A model generated the notes under the pieces. It was not told the origin of the DNA, searched no databases, and was given only the letters and a program-made list of their open reading frames with translations. A DNA stretch of 6,690 nucleotides, taken from positions 1 through 6,690 of the forward strand of contig JAFSBD010000309.1 of NCBI GenBank assembly GCA_017442025.1, written 5' to 3'. Shown in pieces: positions 1 to 5,058 of this stretch. The position numbers were made by a program, and so were the translations under genes. The DNA comes from Clostridia bacterium (GTDB taxonomy: Bacteria > Bacillota > Clostridia > Oscillospirales > QAKW01). Positions within the stretch are counted from its first letter, which is position 1. Every line of letters begins with the position of its first letter.

Positions 1-480
1 CATGGGAGCCAGGCAGTTGGTGGTGCAGGAAGCAGCAGAAATGATATTGTCTTCCTTGGTGAGGGTGTTTTCATTTACGCTGAAAACGATGGTGGGCAGG
101 TCGTTGCCTGCGGGAGCGGAGATAACAACCTTCTTAGCGCCGGCGGCGATATGAGCGGAAGCCTTCTCCTTGGAAGTATAGAAACCGGTGCACTCCAGAA
201 CAACGTCAACACCGATCTCGCCCCAGGGCAGATCAGCAGCGTTCTTCTCGGCATAGATCTTGATGGTCTTACCATCGACAGTGATCTCGCCTTCGCCGGC
301 AACAACTTCGTGGCCATCGTAGCGACCCTGAGCGGAATCGTACTTGAGCAGGTGAGCCAGCATCTTAGCATCGGTCAGATCGTTGATGGCAACGATTTCA
401 TAACCTTCGGCACCGAACATCTGACGGAAAGCCAGACGGCCGATTCTGCCGAAACCATTAATAGCAACTTTAACAGACAT
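1..480 (-). CDS. gap: Type I glyceraldehyde-3-phosphate dehydrogenase, N-terminal part (cut by window edge)
   Basis: Cytosolic glycolytic enzyme that oxidises glyceraldehyde 3-phosphate to 1,3-bisphosphoglycerate using NAD+ and phosphate. The 160 visible codons begin MSVKVAINGFGRIGR: the Rossmann dinucleotide loop GFGRIG lies at residues 9-14. Asp34, in the motif IND, is the residue that normally selects NAD+ over NADP+. The catalytic-cysteine motif SCTTNC lies at residues 151-156, with nucleophile Cys152 at positions 25-27. The family is about 335 residues long, so roughly half (the rest of the catalytic domain) lies beyond position 1. The start is well supported: a perfect AGGAGG (489-494 on the complement) sits 8 bases before the ATG. 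The gene is transcribed leftward, divergently from the DUF554 gene, from one or two extended -10 promoters. No frameshift is seen. Residue identities are read directly; the roles are family knowledge. Confidence 0.97.
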   Translation of the reverse strand, partial: MSVKVAINGFGRIGRLAFRQMFGAEGYEIVAINDLTDAKMLAHLLKYDSAQGRYDGHEVVAGEGEITVDGKTIKIYAEKNAADLPWGEIGVDVVLECTGFYTSKEKASAHIAAGAKKVVISAPAGNDLPTIVFSVNENTLTKEDNIISAASCTTNCLAPM

Positions 481-522
481 GTTTGTAGCCTCCTAAAAAT
501 ATTTTTTACTTTACCATCCATT

Positions 523-550
523 ATTATACCATGAAAACCGCCGTTTTCAA
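523..550 (-). promoter_or_regulatory. Proximal gap promoter (sigma-A type, extended -10)
   Basis: On the minus strand, TTGAAA (545-550) is followed after 16 bases by a perfect TATAAT (523-528) preceded by TGG, an extended -10. Transcription would begin around 516, giving a leader of about 35 bases ahead of gap. A palindrome fills most of the spacer and overlaps the -35 box. Confidence 0.8.
532..549. promoter_or_regulatory. Palindrome inside the proximal gap promoter, candidate operator
   Basis: The 18-bp sequence has perfect 7-bp arms, TGAAAAC (532-538) and GTTTTCA (543-549), around a 4-base centre. It occupies the spacer between -10 and -35 of the proximal gap promoter and overlaps the -35 box, where a bound repressor would block RNA polymerase. 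The arms resemble those of a CcpA cre site, but the centre is about 4 bases too long for that consensus. The regulator is unknown, and chance symmetry remains possible. Confidence 0.45.
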
Positions 551-570
551 GAGCCTTTTTTATTTTTGCC

Positions 571-579
571 ATTATACCA
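571..579 (-). promoter_or_regulatory. Possible distal gap promoter (extended -10 only)
   Basis: A second copy of the motif ATGGTATAATGG lies on the minus strand, with TATAAT at 571-576 and the TG of an extended -10 just upstream. It is 48 bp upstream of the proximal box. The -35 region at the right distance (594-599, AGAAAT) is poor, so activity would depend on the extended -10. A tandem promoter for gap is plausible but not proven. Confidence 0.5.
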
Positions 580-610
580 TAAAATTAAAACCCATTTCTT
601 GGTCTTTCGG

Positions 611-639
611 TTGAAAATTGCCAAAAAGCGTGGTAGAAT
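611..639 (+). promoter_or_regulatory. Promoter of the DUF554 gene
   Basis: TTGAAA (611-616), a 17-base spacer and TAGAAT (634-639), with TGG directly before the -10. Predicted transcription starts near 646, leaving a very short leader that contains the GAGG ribosome binding site (653-656) before the ATG at 664. Confidence 0.75.
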
Positions 640-663
640 ACAAAAAGAAAGTGAGGCATTCCT

Positions 664-1356
664 ATGGCGTTATATAGCAGTATCATCAACGGAATAGCAA
701 TAATTATCGGATCGTTGATCGGCGTTTTATTGAAAAAAGGCCTGCCCGAGCGGATCAGTAAGGGCGTGATGCAGGGGATGGCCCTTTGCGTTTTGGCTAT
801 CGGCATCAAGGGTCTTTTCGACGGCAGTAATTTCCTCATCAGCATCCTCTCCATTGCCATCGGCGGTGCGCTGGGGCATTGGGTGGATCTGGATAAATAC
901 ATGAATCGCTTCGGCGCATTTATGCAGCAGAAGTTCTCCAAGGGCGGGAGCGGTTCCACCTTCGGGGAAGGGTTTGTTTCCGCTACCTTGATGGTCTGCG
1001 TGGGTGCGATGGCCATTACCGGCGCGTTGGACAGCGGCATTCGGGGGGATCATACCACCATCTTTGCCAAAACGCTGATCGACTTTTTTGCCTGCATGAT
1101 CCTGGCCTCCTCTTTGGGCGTGGGGGTTGCCTTTGCGGGACCTGCCTGCTTTTTATATCAGGGCACCATTGCCCTCGGCGGGAGTGCCATCGCAAGATTT
1201 CTCACCGATGAGATGGTGGGGGAGATGAGTTGCGTTGGCTCGCTGCTGATCGTGGCCATCGCCCTTAATATGCTGGGGCTGACGAAAATTAAGGTGGTCA
1301 ATTTTATTCCCGCCTGCTTTTTACCGTTGGTGCTTTGTCTTATTGATTTTTTATAA
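664..1356 (+). CDS. DUF554 family integral membrane protein (YdfK/YqgA-like)
   Basis: A 230-residue polytopic membrane protein of the DUF554 family, whose transported substrate or role is not established. Hydrophobic segments are visible at about residues 7-23, 36-52, 57-73, 104-122, and several more between about 135 and 230. The family's most recognisable stretch is at residues 107-125 (ATLMVCVGAMAITGALDSG), followed by a charged RGD and then a TLIDFFACMILASSLGVGV-type helix and a conserved-looking YQG at about 165. Length is normal for the family and the frame is intact. The ATG at 664 is preceded by GAGG at 7 bases and by a good promoter. It reads divergently from gap, and no terminator is visible after the stop; the promoter of the next gene overlaps its last codons. 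Family assignment is confident, function unknown. Confidence 0.9.
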   Translation: MALYSSIINGIAIIIGSLIGVLLKKGLPERISKGVMQGMALCVLAIGIKGLFDGSNFLISILSIAIGGALGHWVDLDKYMNRFGAFMQQKFSKGGSGSTFGEGFVSATLMVCVGAMAITGALDSGIRGDHTTIFAKTLIDFFACMILASSLGVGVAFAGPACFLYQGTIALGGSAIARFLTDEMVGEMSCVGSLLIVAIALNMLGLTKIKVVNFIPACFLPLVLCLIDFL

Positions 1357-1371
1357 GTATTGTGGTAAAAT
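1343..1371 (+). promoter_or_regulatory. Promoter of the DUF1292 gene (and possibly of the 6S RNA)
   Basis: TTGATT (1343-1348), 17 bases, then TAAAAT (1366-1371) preceded by TGG. The -35 lies inside the 3' end of the DUF554 gene. A second AT-rich hexamer, TATAAT at 1379-1384, follows but lacks a well-spaced -35 (best candidate TTGTGG at 1360, spacer only 13), so the first pair is preferred. Confidence 0.6.
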
Positions 1372-1404
1372 AATTGCGTATAATAAAGTTAGGAGCGAAT
1401 GAAC

Positions 1405-1701
1405 ATGGCAAACGAATATGGAAATGATTTTGTTGTTTTGACCGATGAGGACGGTCGCGAAATTGAATTTGAGGTGCTGGGCAGTGTGGATTGCGACGGC
1501 ATCACCTATGTCGGCCTGATCGAGCAGTTTGACGATCCCCAGGCGCAGCTGGACAGCGACGGTCGGATGATCGTTTTGAAGGCCATCGAAGATGATAACG
1601 GCGAAGAACTGCTGGTTACCATCGACGATGAGGAGCTGGCAAGCGTACTTCCCGCCTTTGAGGAAGCCCTCGGCGAGGAATACGATATCGGCGAAGAATA
1701 A
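1405..1701 (+). CDS. DUF1292 family small acidic protein (YrzB-like)
   Basis: A 98-residue, strongly acidic, soluble protein beginning MANEYGNDFVVLTDEDG. The N-terminal block FVVLTDEDGREIEFEVL, the central ITYVGLI segment and the later EDDNGEELLVTIDDEEL stretch are typical of DUF1292, a Firmicutes family of unknown function. The C-terminus is very rich in Glu and Asp (LGEEYDIGEE). An in-frame ATG at 1399 would add two residues, but it is only 3 bases from the AGGAG (1391-1395); the ATG at 1405 has a normal 9-base spacing and is preferred. No terminator separates this gene from the 6S RNA, which starts about ten bases after the stop, so the two may share a transcript. Confidence 0.85.
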   Translation: MANEYGNDFVVLTDEDGREIEFEVLGSVDCDGITYVGLIEQFDDPQAQLDSDGRMIVLKAIEDDNGEELLVTIDDEELASVLPAFEEALGEEYDIGEE

Positions 1702-1710
1702 AAATAAAAA

Positions 1711-1914
1711 AGAAACTCCCCCTGCGGTGTGCGTGGTCTGCATTCATTGAGCCTACACTTACGAAACGGGATCGCGTTCGGGCGCTGTGAGCATGCCGGC
1801 CCTGGGCCAGAAGGCCCAACGTCGGAAGCCTGTGAGGCCAACCCGGCTAGAACCCACCTTGTGACCTTTTGGGGTCATAAAATGTAGACTATCGGCATTG
1901 TGGGGGACTTTTTT
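1711..1914 (+). ncRNA. ssrS: 6S RNA
   Basis: 6S RNA binds sigma-A RNA polymerase as a mimic of an open promoter and represses transcription in stationary phase. The closing stem pairs CCCCC (1718-1722) with GGGGG (1902-1906), continuing after a one-base bulge as GCGGTGT (1724-1730) with GCATTGT (1895-1901). Next, GTCTGCATT (1736-1744) pairs with AATGTAGAC (1881-1889). A large central bubble follows; its 3' side carries a small hairpin, TGACC/GGTCA (1862-1876). The distal arm includes CCGGC/GTCGG (1796-1800, 1821-1825) and ends in the hairpin TGGGCC-AGAA-GGCCCA (1803-1818). The segments TTGAGCC, GTGAGCATGC and CACCTTG resemble the E. coli 6S sequence at matching places. The closing stem runs into six T residues (1909-1914), so it can act as its own terminator. 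Exact ends are uncertain by several bases. SRP RNA, tmRNA and RNase P signatures are absent. Confidence 0.85.
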
Positions 1915-2010
1915 GCAAATTTGAGCGTCTTTCCCATTTTCCGCCCTCGGAGTATCGGTATACGCCTTCGGTTGGAGAAATGGAAAATCCATCTCAAATT
2001 TGCAAAAAAG
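1908..2010. repeat. Perfect 18-bp inverted repeat enclosing a nested hairpin (103 bp)
   Basis: The arm CTTTTTTGCAAATTTGAG (1908-1925) is the exact reverse complement of CTCAAATTTGCAAAAAAG (1993-2010). Inside, ATTTTCC (1936-1942) pairs with GGAAAAT (1982-1988). At the apex GG-A-GTAT (1949-1955) pairs with ATAC-G-CC (1960-1966) around the loop CGGT. The left arm includes the T-tract of the 6S terminator; the right arm ends 20 bases before the tcdA start codon. No T-tract follows the structure on either strand, so it is not an ordinary terminator. No flanking direct repeat marks it as a mobile element. It could be a tcdA leader structure, a small RNA, or a relic element. Confidence 0.6.
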
Positions 2011-2030
2011 AGAAGATAGAAAAGAGAGAT

Positions 2031-2753
2031 ATGGATCGATTCTTAAGAACCAAAAGTTTAATAGGCCAAGAGGGGCTGGCGCGGTTGCGGCAGTCCCATG
2101 TTTTGGTGGTTGGCCTGGGCGGTGTTGGCGGTTATGCCCTGGAGGCGTTGGTGCGCGCAGGGGTCGGGGAGATCACTGTTATCGATGGAGATACCTTCTC
2201 CGAGACCAATCTCAACCGCCAGATCCTGGCCACCGCCGAGACCGTCGGCCTGCCCAAGGCCGAGGTGGCCTGTGCGCGGGCGAAAGCCATCTGCCCGGAT
2301 CTGAAGATCCATTCCTTTAACGCCTTTTTAAATGAACAGACCGCCTCTGAACTGCTGGCAGGGCCCTTTGATTTTATCGCCGATTGCATCGATGATGCCC
2401 CTGCCAAGCTGCTGCTGGCGGAGCATTGCAGAGCGCAGGAAATTCCCCTTATCGCTTGCTGCGGGACAGGCAATCGCCTGATCTCCGATGGCATGAAGAT
2501 CGCAAATTATGATAAGACCGCCGGCTGCCCGCTGGCGAAGAAGATGCGCCTTGCCTTAAAGGAACGCAAATTTCGCAAATTGAAGATGCTCTATTCCGAT
2601 GCGCCGACGATGGCTGTTGCTCCCATCGAAGATGGCGGTAAGCGGACGGTGGGTTCCATCTCCTATGTTCCCGCCGTTGCAGGGCTGAAACTGGCGGAGG
2701 CTGTGCTTTGCGCATTGCTGAAAGGAGAAACGCAGACCTATATTCCCAAATAA
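2031..2753 (+). CDS. tcdA: tRNA threonylcarbamoyladenosine dehydratase (ThiF/E1-like)
   Basis: A 240-residue ATP-dependent enzyme of the ThiF/MoeB/E1 superfamily, expected to cyclise t6A to ct6A at position 37 of ANN-decoding tRNAs in the cytosol. The start MDRFLRTKSLIG matches the usual FxRTxxLIG opening of this subgroup. The nucleotide loop GLGGVGG is at residues 28-34. DGDTFSETNLNRQ (52-64) carries the Asp and Arg that contact ATP, followed by Lys76 (GLPK). CIDDAPAK (119-126) holds the conserved Asp121. The later segment GCPLAKKMRLALKERK and YSDAP are also typical of TcdA. It is not ThiF or MoeB: neither partner sulphur carriers nor zinc CxxC pairs are seen. An in-frame ATG at 1980 would add 17 residues, but its GGAG is only 2 bases away and the extension crosses the inverted repeat, so 2031 is preferred although its purine-rich upstream region is a weak ribosome site. 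No clear promoter was found; a terminator follows. Confidence 0.88.
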   Translation: MDRFLRTKSLIGQEGLARLRQSHVLVVGLGGVGGYALEALVRAGVGEITVIDGDTFSETNLNRQILATAETVGLPKAEVACARAKAICPDLKIHSFNAFLNEQTASELLAGPFDFIADCIDDAPAKLLLAEHCRAQEIPLIACCGTGNRLISDGMKIANYDKTAGCPLAKKMRLALKERKFRKLKMLYSDAPTMAVAPIEDGGKRTVGSISYVPAVAGLKLAEAVLCALLKGETQTYIPK

Positions 2754-2754
2754 G

Positions 2755-2790
2755 AAATGGCACTTTTTAATGAAGTGTCATTTTATTTTT
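2755..2790 (+). terminator. Intrinsic terminator after tcdA
   Basis: An 11-bp stem pairs 2755-2765 with 2773-2783 (one G-U pair) around a 7-base loop, and is followed by TATTTTT. The stem is AT-rich, but it lies directly after the stop codon and before the next promoter. Confidence 0.75.
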
Positions 2791-2822
2791 GATAAAGCAA
2801 GAAAAAATGAATGGGAAATTGA

Positions 2823-2851
2823 TTGAAAAGCAAGGCTTGCCATGGTAAAAT
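2823..2851 (+). promoter_or_regulatory. Promoter of the GH28-like gene
   Basis: TTGAAA (2823-2828), a 17-base spacer and TAAAAT (2846-2851) preceded by TGG. Predicted start is near 2858, leaving a leader of about 27 bases with GGAAGGG (2870-2876) 8 bases before the ATG at 2885. Confidence 0.75.
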
Positions 2852-2884
2852 AATGCTAAGAACAAAAACGGAAGGGATAGAGCA

Positions 2885-4273
2885 ATGAAAATTTTCAATG
2901 TTTTGGATTTCGGCGCAAAGGCCGATGGGATCACGCTGGATTCTCCCGCAGTCCAGAAGGCGGTAGATGCCTGCCATGGGGCAGGGGGCGGCGAGGTCTT
3001 TTTCCCGAAAGGGATCTATGTTTTGGCAACGGTCTTTTTAAAGAGCCATGTTCATATCACCTTTGAAAAGGGTACTCATATTTTGGGTGCCTTGGATTTT
3101 TATGCCTATGCCCAGCAGGAAGAAATTGCTTATCCCTTATATCAGGATGCTTCCCATTCCTATTTTGATCTGGCTATGTTTGTTGGTAAATATTGCGAGG
3201 ATATTTCCATCATCGGGCCTGCCGTCATCGATATGCGGTGCGTTTGGGATGAGGATGGGGTGCGCGGGGAAGCGATCCGCCATCGGGGCCCAAAGGGCAT
3301 CTCGCTGAAGGAATGCAACGGGGTGGAGCTGGCGGATTTTACCCTTAATAACGTTACCGATCTGGCTATTTATTTTGCCGGTTGCAATGAGGTGGAGATC
3401 CATGGCATTCAAATGCGGGTGTTTATCGACGGCATTTCCCCCGATAACTGCAAGAATGTGAAGATCTACGATTGCGATGTGGAATCGGGGGACGATGGAA
3501 TCGTTTTCAAATCCTCCTATACCCTTAACCGCATCGATATCTGCAAAAATATCGAGGTGCGCAACTGCCGCGTCAAGAGCCGTTGCTCCGCCCTCAAGAT
3601 CGGCACCGAGACCAACGGTGGGTTTGAAAATATCCTTTTTGAAAATATCGAGGTTTATGATAGCGTTATCACCGCCGTTGCCATCGAGAGTGTGGACGGT
3701 GCGGTGATCGATGGGCTTAAAATGAAGGATATCAACATTAAAAACTGCAACGGTCTGCTTTATATCACTTTGGGAGATCGGATGCGCGGCCCTGAGGGAC
3801 GGTCGGTGGGCGCGGTGCGTAATGTTACGCTTGAAAACATTACCGTCGAGGGGCCTTATGAGCCCTATCCCATCATGCCCTCCAGCTATTTTAGTTATAA
3901 AGATAAAGACTATTATCAGATTCCCTGGCATTTCAAGCCGGTGGAGGAAGGGCAGGAGCGTTGCGGGAGAGAGGATGCCTGGCAGATCACCTCCGGCATC
4001 TGCGGGATGCCCGACCATCCCTTGGAGAATATCACTCTGAAAAACGTGCGTATGCGCGTGGTGGGCGGGGTGCAGGAATATGAGCGGGAAGTGCCCGAGC
4101 CCGCCCGCAAATACCCCGAGATCACCAATATGGGCTGGAATCTGCCCGCCAAAGGAATCTTCTTCCGCCATATCAAGGGGCTGACCTTAGAGAATGTTTC
4201 GGTGGATAGCTTCATGAGCGATGCCCGGGAAGACTTTATCTTTGAAGATGTTTCCGATCTTGTTGTGAAATAA
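2885..4273 (+). CDS. Glycoside hydrolase family 28-like (polygalacturonase-type) beta-helix protein
   Basis: A 462-residue right-handed parallel beta-helix protein of the GH28/pectate-lyase superfamily. These enzymes hydrolyse galacturonide or related glycosidic bonds in pectin-type polymers. The N-terminus (VLDFGAKADGITLDSPAVQKA, then GGGEVFFPKGIY) is the usual pectate-lyase-superfamily opening. Repeated N-I/V-x-I/V coils such as ENILFENIEV and NITLKNVRM mark the helix turns. Of the GH28 active-site blocks, the NTDG-type block is FIDGISPDN (180-188, Asp182 kept) and the GDD block is GDDGI (202-206, Asp203 and Asp204 kept). The GHG block is replaced by CSALKIG (234-240), and no RIK motif is visible. 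There is no signal peptide or membrane segment, so it probably acts in the cytosol, perhaps on imported oligosaccharides. It is a single-gene unit with its own promoter and terminator; no pectin transporter or uronate catabolism gene is in view. Substrate cannot be assigned. Confidence 0.88.
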   Translation: MKIFNVLDFGAKADGITLDSPAVQKAVDACHGAGGGEVFFPKGIYVLATVFLKSHVHITFEKGTHILGALDFYAYAQQEEIAYPLYQDASHSYFDLAMFVGKYCEDISIIGPAVIDMRCVWDEDGVRGEAIRHRGPKGISLKECNGVELADFTLNNVTDLAIYFAGCNEVEIHGIQMRVFIDGISPDNCKNVKIYDCDVESGDDGIVFKSSYTLNRIDICKNIEVRNCRVKSRCSALKIGTETNGGFENILFENIEVYDSVITAVAIESVDGAVIDGLKMKDINIKNCNGLLYITLGDRMRGPEGRSVGAVRNVTLENITVEGPYEPYPIMPSSYFSYKDKDYYQIPWHFKPVEEGQERCGREDAWQITSGICGMPDHPLENITLKNVRMRVVGGVQEYEREVPEPARKYPEITNMGWNLPAKGIFFRHIKGLTLENVSVDSFMSDAREDFIFEDVSDLVVK

Positions 4274-4274
4274 G

Positions 4275-4308
4275 AAAAAGCCGACTGCCTGAAGCAGTCG
4301 GCTTTTTT
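4275..4308 (+). terminator. Strong intrinsic terminator after the GH28-like gene
   Basis: A 14-bp perfect stem (4275-4288 with 4294-4307) has the GC-rich core GCCGACTGC/GCAGTCGGC and the loop CTGAA, followed by a run of six T. The A-tract on the 5' side makes it usable in both directions. It separates the GH28-like unit from the two-component operon. Confidence 0.95.
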
Positions 4309-4317
4309 GTCTGATGA

Positions 4318-4346
4318 TTGAAAAATGAAGAAAAATATGTTAGAAT
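4318..4346 (+). promoter_or_regulatory. Promoter of the two-component operon
   Basis: TTGAAA (4318-4323), 17 bases, TAGAAT (4341-4346) with TGT just before the -10. It lies ten bases after the preceding terminator. Transcription would start near 4353, inside the longest possible open frame, which rules out translation starts upstream of it for this transcript. Confidence 0.8.
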
Positions 4347-4377
4347 GATAATATTATTTAAAAAAGGAGCGCATCCC

Positions 4378-5058
4378 TTGGCTGAAAAGATTTTGATAAT
4401 CGAAGATGAGATCCATATCGCTCGGATGATCCGCCTGGAGCTGGAGCGGGAGGGCTACACCTGCGCCTGCGCCTATGATGGGGAGGAGGGGCTGGCCGCC
4501 GCATTGAGCGGGGAATACGATCTGGCCCTTCTGGACGTGATGCTCCCCAAGATGGATGGCTTTGCTCTGCTTAAAGCCCTGCGGGAACGCTCGGAGATGG
4601 GGGTCATTATGCTGACCGCCCGCGGTGAGATCGACGATCGGGTGCAGGGGCTGGAGCTGGGGGCGGATGATTATCTCATCAAGCCCTTTTCCATGCGGGA
4701 GCTGACCGCGCGGGTGCGCACCGCTCTGCGCCATACCGCAGGGGGCGAGGAGCATATCCTGCGTTGCGGCAAGCTGCGGCTGGACCGCCTGCAGGGGCGG
4801 GCATGGTTTGAGGAGGAAGAACTCAATCTGGCCCATAAGGAATGGGAGGTTCTGGCCTATTTCATGACCCATGCGGGGGAGGTCTGCTCCCGCGAGGAGC
4901 TTTTGCGGGGCGTTTGGGGCTATGATTATATGGGGGATACCAATCTGATCGACGTTTATATCCGCTATCTGCGGAGCAAGATCGATCAGCGGTTCGGCGT
5001 GCAGTATCTGCATACGGTGCGGGGGCTGGGGTATACCTTTGGTGAACGCCATGAATAA
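4378..5058 (+). CDS. OmpR/PhoB-family response regulator
   Basis: A 226-residue DNA-binding response regulator. The receiver domain (about 3-118) has the acidic pair Glu9-Asp10, phospho-acceptor Asp53 in LLDVMLP, Thr80 in MLTAR, and Lys102 in LIKPF. The C-terminal winged-helix domain (about 130-224) shows LAHKEWEVLAYF, SREELLRGVWGYDY and the recognition-to-wing segment NLIDVYIRYLRSKID, ending VRGLGYTFG. The start is a TTG at 4378, chosen because AAGGAG (4364-4369) lies 8 bases upstream and the next residues AEKILIIEDE begin the receiver fold exactly. The frame stays open back to 4318, but that part contains the promoter. Its last 8 bases overlap the kinase start, so the two proteins are very likely a cognate pair made by coupled translation. 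Target genes cannot be told from the sequence. Confidence 0.95.
   Translation: MAEKILIIEDEIHIARMIRLELEREGYTCACAYDGEEGLAAALSGEYDLALLDVMLPKMDGFALLKALRERSEMGVIMLTARGEIDDRVQGLELGADDYLIKPFSMRELTARVRTALRHTAGGEEHILRCGKLRLDRLQGRAWFEEEELNLAHKEWEVLAYFMTHAGEVCSREELLRGVWGYDYMGDTNLIDVYIRYLRSKIDQRFGVQYLHTVRGLGYTFGERHE

Noticed and set aside
375..572. 65-codon minus-strand frame overlapping the gap start
   Set aside because: Its first half is the gap promoter and leader and the rest is gap in another frame. It has no ribosome site.
1711..1914. SRP RNA, tmRNA or RNase P RNA as alternatives for the structured RNA
   Set aside because: The SRP domain IV GGAAGCAGC-type core, the tmRNA CCA end with tag frame, and the conserved RNase P core sequences are all missing. 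The long rod with a central bubble fits 6S.
1908..2010. Insertion of a small transposable (MITE-like) element
   Set aside because: The 18-bp terminal inverted repeats fit, but no target-site duplication is visible at either edge and no second copy is present in the window, so mobility is not claimed.
1980..2030. Longer tcdA start at ATG 1980
   Set aside because: The GGAG there is only 2 bases from the ATG, the added residues run through the inverted repeat, and the family start (FxRTxxLIG) fits the ATG at 2031.
3137..4171. 344-codon open frame on the minus strand opposite the GH28-like gene
   Set aside because: It is antisense to a clear family member, shows no recognisable domain, and has low-complexity composition as expected for a shadow of biased codon use.
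4318..4377. Extending the response regulator upstream to a TTG at 4318 (20 extra residues)
   Set aside because: That stretch contains the promoter itself (4318-4346) and the ribosome binding site at 4364-4369. The receiver domain begins exactly after the TTG at 4378.
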